A DNA stretch of 64,000 bases from Scylla paramamosain (GCF_035594125.1 NC_087151.1:23601331-23665330); one strand, 5' to 3'; positions 38,519-49,681 are shown, counted from the first letter of the stretch. The notes: generated from the sequence alone by a model not told the origin. Made by a program: numbers and translations.

Positions 38519-40025
38519 TTGGCACGAAAACGTTGCAAAGCATGGAAAGCATCCTATATGGGAATAGAAATCAAGAATAACAAAAACGTAGCTTATATGT
38601 TTTTAAGCTTCTTCCATACCAAAATACTCAAGCGCATGCAAAACACCCTTTATGGTCAAACTGAATAACATTACCGAAATCGTGAATTGAGTTCTTTTTT
38701 TTTTTTTTTACTACTTGCATAGAAAAACGCCTATATTGGGAAACGAAATGATATTAGCAGAAACATGTACAATGAGTATTTCTGAGCTTAGTTACCAAAA
38801 CATTAAAACGTGTGAAAAAAAAAAAACTATAGGGAGATACAGAACATTACCAAAATCGTGCGTTTTGGGTGTTTTTCACTTTATTAATTAACAAAACGCC
38901 AAAATGCTTACAAAGCAACTGATCTGAAGAAGCACAAAACAAAAAAAAAAAAAGTTTCCAAAAACGAGTATTGTACGTGTGTTTGAGCTCGTTAGGTACT
39001 AAAATGTGAAAATGCATGCAAACCACTCTATATGGGTAAACGAAAAGACATTATGAGAGCCGTGCATAATGAATTTTTCTGAGCTTCTTTGGTACCCAAA
39101 CACAAAAACAATGCGGCATTAGCAAAAAACGTGTCTTTTCAGTGTTTTTGAGCTTGTTACGTATAAAAACGCTAATATGCATGCAAACATCCCTTTATAC
39201 AAAATAAACCGATATTATAAGAAACGTGTATTATAAATGTTTCTTAGCTTCTATGGTACCAAAACGCTAAAACAGAACAAAATTACCAGGTACCAAAACA
39301 CCAAATGCATGCAAAGTACCCTATAAACGGAAAGAAAAGACATTACGAGAAGCGTGTATTATGAGTTCTTTTGAACTTTTTAGGTACCAAATCTATAAAA
39401 CGCGTCAATAGCACTTTATATGGAGAAACACATCATCATCAAAAACATATATTTTCATTTTTTTTTCAAATTGCTATATATCAAAACGCCAAAATTCATG
39501 CAAAGCACTATATTGAGGAAAGAAAATGACATTACCAGAAAAGTGTCTTTTGAGTATCTTTGAGTGTGTTAGGTACGAAAATGCTTAAAAATATGTAAAG
39601 CACCCTGCATTAAAATGGAAAACAACCAAAAACGTTTTTTTTTTTTTTTTTTTTTTTCCGTATCGCAACACTAAACGCTTGCAAAAGAGCCTTTATAAGG
39701 AAACACAATAACATCAGTAAAAATGCATGTTTCCAGTATTTTGGAGCTTATTAGGTAGGGAAACATCAAAATACGTGGATATTACTCTATATGATGAAAT
39801 AAATGATATTATCAGAGACGTGTATGTATGTTTTTGAGATTCTTAGGCACCAAGAGTAAAAAACGCGTGAATAATATTATATATGGAGAAACAGAACACC
39901 TTTACCAAAAACATGCATTTTGAGTTTTTTTTTTTTTTTATTGTTTTGACAATGTTAAGAATTAAAACGTCAAAATCCAGCACTGTATATGGGGAAGTGA
40001 AACGACATTAACAGAGACGTGTCTT

Positions 40026-40066
<41 letters not shown>

Positions 40067-40621
40067 TTTTTTTAGCGTGTTAGGCAGCAAACACTAAAAT
40101 CCATGGAATGCACCCTATATTGGAATACAAAACAATATTTCCCAAAAAGTTTCTTTTCATTGATGAGAAGCTTCTTACATATCAAAATGCTAAAACGCAT
40201 GTTAAAAACACTTTATGGAAAAACAGAATAACATTACCAAAAATGTTTATTTTTAGTGTTTTTGAGCTTATTAGGTACAGAAGCGACAAAATGCATGCAT
40301 AGTACCCTATATGGTGAAAAGAACGTAATTACCAGACGTGTGTATTATGAGTGTCATTGACCTTAAGGAACTAAACTCTAAAAGGCATGAAGAGCAATCT
40401 ACATATAGATTGCACAAAAATGCGAAAAAAACATAGAAAACTCCATATATTCTAATGCAAAAAGAACATAAGGAAAATTAAAATTTGAGTGTTATGTGTT
40501 TATGGACTTCTTACGTAGCAAAATGCTAAAAAACATGTAAAACACCGCTCACATATAATAGATGTTTTCGAACTTAATATTTAAACATACATACCAAAAC
40601 AATAAAATGTGTGTAAACCAT
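38519..40621 (-). repeat. Segmental direct duplication, copy 2
   Basis: Matches 26623-28650. Internal indels described for copy 1 separate the two. Its right end (GTGTAAACCATT) is followed directly by forward-oriented eleven-type satellite, whereas copy 1 continues in reversed five-type satellite. Confidence 0.88.
40030..40063. repeat. (TG)n microsatellite
   Basis: Seventeen TG dinucleotides replacing the T run found at the same place in the duplicate copy (28078-28102). It shows that microsatellite content changed after the duplication. Confidence 0.97.
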
Positions 40622-41788
40622 TTCCTATGTAGTGGTTTGGGTACTTAATAAACTCGAAAACACCCTAAACACAAGTTTTTTGGTAATATTGTTCTGTTCC
40701 TCCAGAAATGGTGTTTTACATGTATTTTAGAGTTTTGGTACGTAAGAGGATCAAAAACATTTAAAATACATGATTTGTTAGTAATGTTTAGTTTTCCCAA
40801 ATGAGATGTTTTCCATGCTTTTAGCTCAAAACAAGAAAATGACAGGTTTCTGGTAATGTTTATTTATTTATTTATTTATTTTATTTTTGCGTGCGTTTTA
40901 GTGTTTTGGTACGTAACCAGTTTGAAAACACTAAAAAGACACTTTTTTGGTGATGTTTTCTTTTCTAATATCGTGTGCTTTGTATGCACTTTCGCGTTTT
41001 CGTTCCTAACATTCATAATACAGGTTATTGGTATTGTAGTTCTGTTCTTATAGATTTCTTTTTATGCATTTTGTCGTTTTGGTGCCTAACACGGTAAATG
41101 AGACTCATAATGCACATTTTTGTTAATTACATTCTGTTACTAAACATAAAGTAATATTAACATGTTTTAGCGTTTCAGCACCAGTGAACCTTAAAAACAC
41201 TTATCAAATACGTTTGTAATACTATCATTGTATCCACATATTAGCATATTTCCATGTGTTTTGGCGTTTTGATAAACTCAAACAGACTCAAAACATCCGT
41301 TTTCTTGTAATGTTCTTTTTCACCAGGAAGTGTATTTTTGCTTCCATTTTAGAGTTTTGGTATGTTACAAGCTTAATAACCGTTAAAATACACGATTTTG
41401 TTAATATTCTTTAATTTTCTTATATCGGGTGTTTTCCATCCTTTTTAGTGTTTTCGTGGCTGATATGCTCAAAAACACGCAAATGACACGTTTCTGGACC
41501 TGTCATCTCATTATTGTATATAGAGTGTTTTGCTTGCATTCTGGGGTTTTGTTACCTAACAAGCTCAAAAATCACTAAAAATACATTTAAAATGAATTTG
41601 TTCGATTTCTCCATAAATGAGTCTTATGTTTTGAATGCGTTTTAGCGTTTCGGCACGTAAACAGCTGAAAAACATCAAAACCCACGTTTTTCGGTAATAT
41701 TATTTTATTTTCAAATATAGTGTGCTTTGCATGCATTTTAACGTTTTAGTACCTAGCAAATTCAAAAACATTTATAATACATATTTTT
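40622..41788 (+). repeat. Satellite, third copy of the inverted-arm segment, forward
   Basis: From about 40632 to 41788 the sequence matches 15005-16317 of the left arm, except for a deletion of roughly 110 bp at 40850 (where a TTTA run joins). It ends in TATTTTTAC directly at the Polinton 5' breakpoint. No gene is visible. Confidence 0.88.
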
Positions 41789-41804
41789 ACTAGGCGGAAG
41801 ACAT

Positions 41805-44345
41805 ATGACGCTCATTAAAGATGTGGAGAAGCTGCACCAGAAATTGTCGAGTAGCTCTCCCACCCCAGAGGGTCATCAGTTTTGCAAAATATGTTTCAGC
41901 TCAGTTCCCAAGTCTGTCAGTTTGAGCGATTACGAGTGCCATTGCGACTTCACTCAAACTCTTCTTTTTCCAGGTGATGCTGAAAAAGTAAAATTCAAAA
42001 ATTTTGCCTACACCTATCAGCCTGCCTACTTAGCATTTTTTTTATTTTGAAACTATGATAAAACCTAAGGAGAATAGGAGGGTGACAGCTGAACATGAGC
42101 CAATTGGATACTCGTATCTCATCATCTATAGGCATTAAGATGCCGTGGAAAAGAGAAGTTATTTCGGAGAAGATCCCGTGAATAATTTCATTGATAGTCT
42201 ATCCGAAGCTTGCCGAATCATCAAGGAAAGTGTAGTTAGCTATAAAATTAGCATGTCTGCAGAAGATGAAGTCCACTTCTAACGTCAGCGCCACTGCGAA
42301 CTCTGCCGTCAACCCTTTAAAGTGAAAACCCCAACTCATAAACATGACGACCACTCATTACCACAAAATAATTAAAAGGGGGCATTGTGCGCACGATGCA
42401 ACCTCCAGTGTCGTGTCATGAGGAAATATCTCATTTCTCTGGCGCATAATATGAGCTTTGACGTCTCCTTAATCATAAAAGACCTTCAGTTGCCAGAGTC
42501 ACACTTGGACATCCTTGCCAAGTCAGAATCGCATTTCTTGAAAGTAAGGATTAAGGAATTGCAGTTTCAGGACATGCTTTCCATTATGAATGCCGGCCTC
42601 AGTCATCTCGCTCAGAGTCACATGCAGGCGGGCTATGACACGCGTTACCCCCAGAAGATGCTAAATTACCTCCCCGAGGATGTAAGACGTGTAATTTGGA
42701 CTCAAAAACAGTTTCTTTGTTATGAGTACATCACTGACTTTGCCCGCTTAGAAGATCAGCAATTGCCACCCCGCGAAGCATTTTATGACACGCTCAAGGA
42801 GAAGGCTCTGTCACCTGGAGAATATGAACACGCTGAAAGCGTGTGGAGTATGGCATCCTGTCACACTTTAGGTAATTACATAAAACTGTATTGTGAGATT
42901 GATGTGGGGTTATTAGCCGACACATATCTCAAATATAGATCATACCTGCATGAATTTTATGGACTGGACGTGGCACATTATGTGTCACTGTCTTCTTATG
43001 CTTATGACGCTTTTTTTAAAGTCGAAAGGCGTTCAATTTGATCCGCCTTACAATCCTAACATGTATCACCGGATCAAAAGAAATGTACGAGGAGGCTTTG
43101 TAACTTATGTCAGACCACACCTGCAGTCAAACCACGAACCCAACGGTGGACCCGGCACCTATGTGTTCTATCTGGACTATATTTCATTATATGCAACCGT
43201 TATGTGTTCCCCCCTGCCTATGGGCAACATCAAAAAACTTTCTCAGTCAGAGATGGATGATTTTTTTGAAGTTGGCATCCAGAATCACGTGACAGATGGT
43301 GACATCGGTTACTGGCTGCATTTGGACGCCTGCGATGTTTCCCCCGACGTGGCACGGGTCATGGACGAGTTCTCTCTGTGCCTCGAACACATGACTATTA
43401 CAGAAGATGACATCTTTCCATACAGTAAAAGACTGTTAGAAGCTGAGGGTCGTAAGCTGGAGAGAAAAAATCGTAAACTCGTGGCAAGTCATAAGGGGCT
43501 GAAAGATCATGTCATCAGTCAGGATGCAACTTTTACTCTCACTTGGACTGCAAAATATAATGTGTCCATGCTATATATAGCTTTAGACAGGCTCCATACC
43601 TGAAACCTTTCATAGAAAGGAACGTTACTCAGCATAAAAATGAGACGTGCACCATTAAAAATCGCATTTGCAAACTGATGTCAAACGCAGTTTATGGCAG
43701 ATCCATGTCATCTGAAGTGAATTATGGCCTCTAACAGAAATTAATGACAAAAAGAAAGTCTCTCCTGAAGTATGCAAGAAATCCATCCTTTAAAAGGGTA
43801 CACCAATTAAGCGAGGACCGAGTCATATGCGTCAACAGTAAGAATACGATTAAAATCAGTCAGCCAAATTACTTGGAATACCATATTTTAGAAGTGGCAA
43901 AGAAGTACATGTACAACTTTTGGTATCGTGTCATCAAAGCCAATTATGGGGAGAGAGCTAAATTAGCTTGTGAAGATACTGACAGTTTCAAATTCAGTCT
44001 ACACATACTTAAAAACTTAAAAGATGAACCATGGACCATGGACCCATGGCAAATTTTTTCGACACCAGTAACTTTGCTTCAGATCACATGTGTTTTAATG
44101 GGGAGCGGAAGGGTCAACTGGGCTTGCGTAAATCTAAAACTGGATCCACGCTCATCAAAGAGGCAATCATATTAAAACCAAAGATGTATTTGCTGCTGTT
44201 GGAAGATGACAAGCAAGTATCTCGAGGTAAAGGCATTCCAACTCACCATCAGCAAAATATATTGCATCAGCAGTATAGGGAAACACTTAATAATGTCGCA
44301 TGTGGGATGGTGGATTCCTATAATATCAGGAATGTGAAAGGGTAA
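41805..44345 (+). pseudogene. Polinton protein-primed DNA polymerase B, broken, N-terminus missing
   Basis: Family B polymerase that would copy the linear element DNA with a 3'-5' proofreading domain. Visible parts in order: a C-x2-C...H...C finger (FCKICF, near 41885); an exonuclease I region (about 42040); exonuclease motif with HNMSFD (42445-42462); LPPREAFYD; IDVGLLADTY (near 42900); polymerase motif A LDYISLY (43172-43192); motif B KLMSNAVYG (near 43670-43700); motif C with DTDS (43975-43986); and a C-terminal LKPKMY segment. The catalytic aspartates in motifs A and C are kept. In-frame stops lie at 42136, 42280, 42373 and 43732. Frame changes occur near 42040 (T run), 43020 (T run), 43580 and 44050. 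The N-terminal few hundred residues usual for the family are absent. Confidence 0.9.
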
Positions 44346-44995
44346 ATTTGTACCACTCACATGCGAAAACTTACATTGTCACATTTTGACGACAAACGCT
44401 TTCACGTATTACCACCCCAACAATGATCAGCGGGAAAGAGATGTGGAGAATGATATGGATGAGGAGGTGGCAGAGGATGTGGAGTAGGAGGAGGAGGAGG
44501 AGGAGGAGGAGGAGGGGGAGGGGGAGGATGGGATAATGAGTGGACTGTGGCGTGATCGGGAGAGACTTTCCACGGCATTAATCACATCATAATTAAGGGG
44601 TGGAGAGAGACCGCGTTGGCTAGCAGCTGCCATTCATGTAATGTAAGAACATTTGTATTAACCACGTGGTTAAAGAGGGGGATGAGGGGAATTGTTCATG
44701 TAATGTAAGAACATTTGTACTGTCCACGTGGGATAAGGAGGAGGAAGAGAAAGAGGAGGAAGAGGAGGAGAAGGAGGTAATGTAAGAACATTTGTACTTA
44801 GGTTAAGGAGAGGGAAGAGGAGGTTGAGGAAGAAGCGTGAGTCGGGAGAGATCCACGCCATAATTAGAGGGCAGGGATGAGGATGCAGCTGGGGAGGCTA
44901 GTTATGCTGTTACCTACATGACCATGTAAATAAAGGTTAAGCAATAAATGCTGTAAACATATCGAAGCGTCTTTTAGTGACCCTCTGAACTTAAC
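44346..44995 (+). other. Purine-rich Polinton spacer with three direct repeats
   Basis: No gene is seen. The spacer is GGA/GAG-rich on the plus strand (notably 44440-44530 and 44735-44840). GTAATGTAAGAACATTTGTA occurs three times exactly (44638-44657, 44700-44719, 44777-44796), spaced 62 and 77 bp. The first two are followed by the palindrome CCACGTGG, an E-box-like site. The placement between polymerase and ATPase suggests a control region, but this is inference. Confidence 0.8.
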
Positions 44996-45655
44996 ATGGA
45001 CAAGAGATTTAGCAAAGAGATGCTGATTCTCTTCAGATATCCTACACGCATAATTATCGCAGGTTATACAAATTCCGGCAAAACACACCTCTGCAATAAA
45101 ATTATAGAGAAATATCAGCATGGATTTAACAGAATTATTATTTGTGGCGTCTCATTGCATTCGCTGCAGCAGAATTCTCCTTTTCAAGATAAGGTCAAAG
45201 TGCATGAGAAAATTATTGATCCCGTGATAGATGATGACAATCTATATGCCGATCCGCAAACGCACACGCTTTTGATATCTGATGACAATTTCCTCATGGC
45301 TGGCAATTCTCAAACGATAGCAGAGGCCTTTACCAAAGGGAGACATAAACATTTGTCAGTTATAATGATAGCGCAGAATGTCTTTTTCCCCGGAAAGTAT
45401 GCTAGAACGATAACTTTAAATGCCTCGCATTACATTCTTATGAAAAACAGAGATATATATCAAATCGAATGTCTGGGCAGGCAACTTTATGGAAAGGAGC
45501 ACGCCAAACACTTTGTGGAAATTTATAAAAATGTCGTGCTTAGACGAGATCACGGTTATTTGTGGTGCGATTCATCCCCGAATGTATCCAAAGAAATTCA
45601 ACTGCGCACAAATATTGTGGATGAACCGCAACGTGAGAAAGTCTATCTGCTATGA
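44996..45655 (+). CDS. Polinton genome-packaging ATPase (FtsK/HerA, A32-like), intact frame
   Basis: 219 codons, ATG to TGA, with no break. In Polintons and related viruses this NTPase is thought to pump element DNA into the capsid. Walker A is GYTNSGKTHL (residues about 22-31). Walker B is LLISDDN (about 92-98). Downstream come VIMIAQNVFFPGK (the sensor-like Q region), ILMKNRD, LGRQLYG and, near the end, LRTNIVDEP, all in the order usual for Polinton ATPases. Length is normal for the family. The integrase start overlaps its stop as ATGA (45652-45655). It is the only Polinton gene here without a stop or frameshift. That may be chance, recent decay or selection; I cannot tell which. No host-type promoter or intron signal is recognised. 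Confidence 0.9.
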   Translation: MDKRFSKEMLILFRYPTRIIIAGYTNSGKTHLCNKIIEKYQHGFNRIIICGVSLHSLQQNSPFQDKVKVHEKIIDPVIDDDNLYADPQTHTLLISDDNFLMAGNSQTIAEAFTKGRHKHLSVIMIAQNVFFPGKYARTITLNASHYILMKNRDIYQIECLGRQLYGKEHAKHFVEIYKNVVLRRDHGYLWCDSSPNVSKEIQLRTNIVDEPQREKVYLL

Positions 45656-46614
45656 ACGCAGTTTTGGACGAAATTTACCGGGATATGACGAATCCTGCGG
45701 CTTTAGGAGGTGTGCAAGCACTCTACAGACAGGGGAAGAAAAGCGATAAGAATCTAACACTCCGCGATGTGAGGGCATTTTGCAGGGTGTCTGCACTTAT
45801 ACGCCTCACAAGCCGACACTGAAACGTTTTCCGCAATGAAAAATTCTCGCTCCTAAACCGTCCGTCATTTTAACTTGTGATTTGGCAGATTTTACAAAGC
45901 TGCACAGACACAGTGGCGGCATTCGATATATCATGTTTTGCCTGGACATTTCCAGCATGTACTTGAAAGTAGCAACGCTGACAAGTAAATCTGGACGTGT
46001 AGCCTGCAGGCGCTGAAAAAAAAATTTAGAGTCAGGAAGTATTACAGGCGTGTCGCGTCTTTTTTTTTTTTTACCGATCAGGGATCTGAATTTTATAATC
46101 AAGCAGTGAAAAAATATCTAACTTTGAAAGGTTTCCAGCAGGTACTTGAAACTAGCAACGCTGACAAGTAAATCTGGACGTAGTAGCCTGCAGGCGCTGA
46201 AAAAAATTTTAGAGTCAGGAAGTATTACAGGCGTGTCGCGTCTTTTTTTTTTTTTACCGATCAGGGATCTGAATTTTATAATCAAGCAGTGAAAAAATAT
46301 CTAACTTTGAAAGGTATTCCAATTACTCGCGCGAAACAAAGGCAAGTTTGGCAGAAAGGGTCATCCGAACCATAAAGGCGAAAATAAATAAATATTTCAC
46401 ACATAACAATACACTGATGTATATTAACGTCTTGCCCACCCTAATAAACACGTACAATCACACCCCACGCCGCGGTTTGGGTGATAACCCAAACCACCTC
46501 CACCACCTGCCACAAGTCAGGAGGCAATTTAAACAAATGTATATAAATTGGCCAGGAGGAGAGAAAGTATCTGTATTTGACGAGTCTGGGCAACTCCGAG
46601 CTCTACCCCCATAA
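45652..46614 (+). pseudogene. Polinton retroviral-type integrase, broken and internally duplicated
   Basis: DDE integrase that would insert element DNA. The N-terminal part reads LDEIYRDMTNPAALGG and YTPHKPTLKRF. Catalytic residues: D in CDLADF (45879-45881), D in TDQGSEF (46076-46078, again at 46259-46261) and E in LAERVIRTIK (46353-46355). A one-base loss near 45781 shifts frame. Stops follow KRFPQ (about 45837) and CRR (about 46014 and in the duplicate). A 183-bp tandem duplication doubles the second catalytic aspartate. The C-terminal part ends at LRALPP and lacks a recognisable chromodomain. The following penton frame overlaps it by 38 bp, probably because the sequence between them was deleted. 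Confidence 0.88.
45949..46314 (+). repeat. 183-bp tandem duplication inside the integrase
   Basis: 45949-46131 and 46132-46314 are nearly identical, both from TTTCCAGCA to CTTTGAAAGG. Differences include CATGTACTTG against CAGGTACTTG, one extra A after CTGGACGT in copy 2 and a shorter A run. The unit is 61 codons, so the event itself kept frame. Confidence 0.96.
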
Positions 46615-47410
46615 CCAGCCCCATCGCTTTGAAAATAGAATCACTTTCCCCATCCATCTTGATCCAAATAAGGAATATGAAGTAGGTCTGATAAACTGCT
46701 TTTATCCAGAACAGTTCTTGGGTCTAGTGGCGGGTGATTATACTTGCAGGATTGATATTTGGGCCATAACCCACACCGATGAAACACGCATGTATAAACT
46801 CCATACATATACACCTCGAACGAGCATGGAGGTGGGCGATACTGGGTATATGGTTGACGTCATTAATATCGAATTGGCCGCAGAATTAAAAAGCAATATG
46901 AAGACTGAGTATGACCGGTATTTTGAGGGTGATCAATTTTTTAAGTATAATGAAAAAATGTGAAGGGTGGAGCACGTCCTTCAGAATGCCCCACAGTGCG
47001 AGAACAATGGCCATTTCTGCTACTTGACTGCAAAATTTGGATCCAGGATGGCTCACATCTTGGGCTTTGATTAGTATGCCAAGTATAATTTATACAGTCC
47101 ATATGCCGAAAACGACTCTCCCTTCATTCCCGCCCCTTTCCTGCCTCGAATGGATGGGGGGATAAATTTCGCACTATTTTACACGGACTGTGTGTCACCG
47201 ACGATATATGGTGGTCAGAATGTCAACTTATTAGAAGTCATTAGTATGAAATCCGCTGGCGGTAAAGATTTCCATCAGACTGCATATAAATCGCTCAGTA
47301 AAACTATTATCGATTTGATTGCGATTCAACTCGCGGATCAAGTTGGCCGAACCATTCACTTTGGGAGGGGTAAATCAATTACACTCTTACTGTTTATCAG
47401 ACAGAAATAA
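46577..47410 (+). pseudogene. Polinton penton-like minor capsid protein, broken
   Basis: Single-jelly-roll-type vertex protein of Polinton virions. The first part has RFENRITFPIHLDPNKEYEV then GLINCFYPEQF, the N-terminal EVGL...YP signature of these proteins. After a TGA (46961-46963) and a TAG (about 47072-47074) the same frame continues with FYTDCVSPTIYG and ends FGRGKSITLLLFIRQK, the usual strand-rich C-terminus. No ATG start is visible: the open frame begins within the integrase end at a TTG, and the true N-terminus seems lost. About 278 codons remain, in the normal range for the family. Confidence 0.8.
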
Positions 47411-47535
47411 AAAGCCGGTGATTATGTTCGGTGTCTTATTCGTGACATGGCGGTCATCATGACGAGAGCGTTCACACCTCCCACTTGAGTGGAATATTAC
47501 TTGCTTTTTACGCAAAGCAAAGGCGGGGGGGTTAG
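47411..47535 (+). other. Short gap between penton and minor protein remnants
   Basis: A G-rich stretch (GGCGGGGGGGTTAG) and no convincing frame. Possibly the decayed N-terminus of the next small gene. Confidence 0.4.
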
Positions 47536-47866
47536 ACGACATCCAGGTTTTTATTCCACCCCATTCAAGAAGAGGTGGTGGCTTTTTTTCCGTTTTGAGC
47601 GGCTTTGCTAAAAGAGCAATTCCCTTTCTCATGCATACTGTGGAAAAGGTTTATTAACAGATGTTTTAGAGGGGAAACAACTTCGCAAATCATTAAGAAA
47701 TAGATGCGTCGCCGCCGTGAAGGGTGTGGGTGAAAGGATAGTTCGAGGTGGATGAGTAATGAAATAGAGGAAAGTAGGAGTCAGAGAAAAGAAAAAAAGA
47801 GAAAACAGCCAACCAGGCAACTGAAAAGAAAGACATGCTATAAAGCAGATATCTTCAATATTTAGC
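47536..47866 (+). pseudogene. Probable small basic minor capsid/core protein of the Polinton
   Basis: Translation gives IQVFIPPHSRRGGGFFSV followed by LSGFAKRAIPFLM, resembling the glycine-rich amphipathic small protein often found next to penton in Polintons. After stops, another frame is rich in arginine and lysine (MRRRREGCG, then KKRKQPTRQLKRK) and ends in KADIF, similar to the basic tail of such proteins. The assignment rests on position, composition and these weak motifs. It is interrupted by at least three stops. Confidence 0.45.
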
Positions 47867-47946
47867 TTAGTCACGAAGATGACTCATTACAGGCTGGATG
47901 TGCAGGGTGGAGTGACCTCCACCCCCTGAGCAATTATCTGACGGCT

Positions 47947-49233
47947 GTGAGTGAGAACTTCCCGCAGGTGAATCGCCTGCATACCATTGAATCGTCAGTC
48001 GCTGCGAGAAGAAAGTTGAACGCATTACCCGTTAATTTAGACGCTAATGCTAATAATCATGCGAAGATTAACCACCCTAACATTGAATTTAGACTGCCTG
48101 GCATTCCAGGACAATTTTTGGATCTATCAACACGGTCTCTAGAATTGCGAGTTAACATAGCGAAGGCAGATGGCGCGCCACTAGACGACGACGATCACAT
48201 CGCTTTTAGTAATGGCTTGAATAATACGATGTTTAACGAACAGCTTGTGGAGTCATCCTCTTTGTTCAACTATCACTCCTTCATTAAAATAATTACAACA
48301 ATCCCTCAGGATAAAATTGACTCTATTGGTTGCGTCTCCTTCTACCACCGCGATTATGATGGATCAAAAGGCACAATTAATAAATTCACGGGGGGGAATA
48401 AAGATGAGAAACAAATGATAAATGATTGTAAAACGCACGGCCTTTCAATGACTTCGCCTTTGTTTTCGAATATATGAAGTCTGGACGCTTACCTGCTTGA
48501 CTCTGTCGATGTGAGAATTCAATTAGAATTTGCTAACAAAACATGGATTCTTAATTCACACCAAGACGCCAGCAGTTTCAAATTTAAGCTCGAGATGGCT
48601 AAGTTATGGGATGACAACATCACGCTGCATCCACCCGCTTTAGAATCGTTAAATAACTCCTTGACTCTAAATCCAATGCAATACACTTTCAATAGGACAC
48701 TCAGTAAGACGTATGTGACAAACGCCAATCAAACATCTTTGATTACCGAATTACCTTATACGCAAATCATACCTCAAAATTTGACCATGGTAATAGTTGA
48801 TATGGACAGCTTACAAGGCATAATTGATAAGAACGGTTTATATTTTCATCACGCTGATCTGTCACATGTACATATCACTGTGAATGGGGAGACCATTTAT
48901 AAAGTTCGCAGCTCTTTCCCGCATCACGTGTCAAAATTATTTTACACGACCCTTGAGTCACTAGGATTGGACACTCGTAATTCCCTAGCATTTGATGCTT
49001 TTAAAAAAAGTCGGACAGTATGTTTCCTAAACTTTGTGACAGAGGACGTGTACAATGTGCAATGTGCATGGATGTGCACAATGCCATCCCTCTGGATAAA
49101 GTAGGGAATCTAAGAATTAATCTGTCTTTTGCTAAGGAACGTAATCATAACCGCATCATGTTTTTCCGCCGACACTACCGGTGTCATAGAAATTGATCAT
49201 TATCGTCACGTTCACTGCATTGTCCACGCTTAA
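47947..49233 (+). pseudogene. Polinton double-jelly-roll major capsid protein, broken
   Basis: Hexon-like capsid subunit. The N-terminal half has the family signature IEFRLPGIPGQFLDLSTRSL, then NSLFNYHSF-like and SFYHRDYDGS segments. A TGA at 48475-48477 interrupts the frame, which continues with VRIQLEFANKTW, ESLNNSLTLNPMQYTFNRT, NLTMVIVDMDSL and FHHADLSHVHITVNG, the second jelly roll. Near 49060 a frame change precedes VGNLRINLSFAKE, and another (about 49165) precedes VIEIDHYRHVH and the natural TAA at 49231. No ATG fits the start; the open frame extends upstream to a stop near 47868. A second copy of the 3' third lies at 61743-62249. Confidence 0.85.
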
Positions 49234-49239
49234 GGTGTC

Positions 49240-49681
49240 ATGAATGCACGTGAAATACAAGCTGGTCTAGCAGGCATCTTGGGCAGTTGAGTTTATTTTT
49301 TAGGCTGTCACAACCAACGCCGTGTGACAGAGCTAATAAATCTTGCCAGAAAACAGGAGAAGCCATGCGTTTTCATTCTAAATACATTGAGTGATTATTG
49401 TTGACTGGATTATTGTTTATCTTAATTTTCAAAGTCAGACCATAGGCTATTACGATAGCTGTAACTTACATCCCAAATACAATTCCGCCGTCTTACATCA
49501 TTTCATGCAAACTTGTCCACATATGAAAATTAGCACATTAAATTATCGACTTCAGGGGTTGAATTCCCTCGTGTGCGGCATTTATTGCATGTTCTTTTGC
49601 CTTATACTGAGTTGGCATACATTAAAACGTGCAATGTGCATTATTCACACCACCTTCAAAAAGCTGACGGGTAAATGCTGA
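49240..49681 (+). pseudogene. Polinton adenain-like cysteine protease, copy 1, broken
   Basis: Adenovirus-type (Ulp1-like) protease that matures capsid proteins. ATG at 49240 starts MNAREIQAG, but TGA follows after about 16 codons. The same frame continues with RRVTELINLA and CVFILNT. A frame change leads to VIIVDWIIVYLNFQ, GYYDSCNLHPKY and LNSLVCGIYC, which contains the expected catalytic cysteine. The catalytic histidine normally precedes W in this segment; here it reads VDW, so the histidine is replaced by aspartate. The C-terminus is cut by a copy-specific junction at 49671-49681. Confidence 0.82.

Larger units (their letters stand above)
41789..49681 (+). mobile_element. Decayed Polinton/Maverick (adintovirus-like) element
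   Basis: Seven adjacent plus-strand gene remnants match the Polinton set: protein-primed DNA polymerase B, FtsK/HerA-type packaging ATPase, retroviral-type integrase, penton-like minor capsid protein, a small basic protein, double-jelly-roll major capsid protein and adenovirus-type cysteine protease. The 5' end is cut at 41789 in satellite DNA. No terminal inverted repeat is visible at either end; the 3' end is not defined and may extend into the GC-rich flank up to 51107. All genes except the ATPase are interrupted. The gene content, not one motif, carries the identification. Confidence 0.92.
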
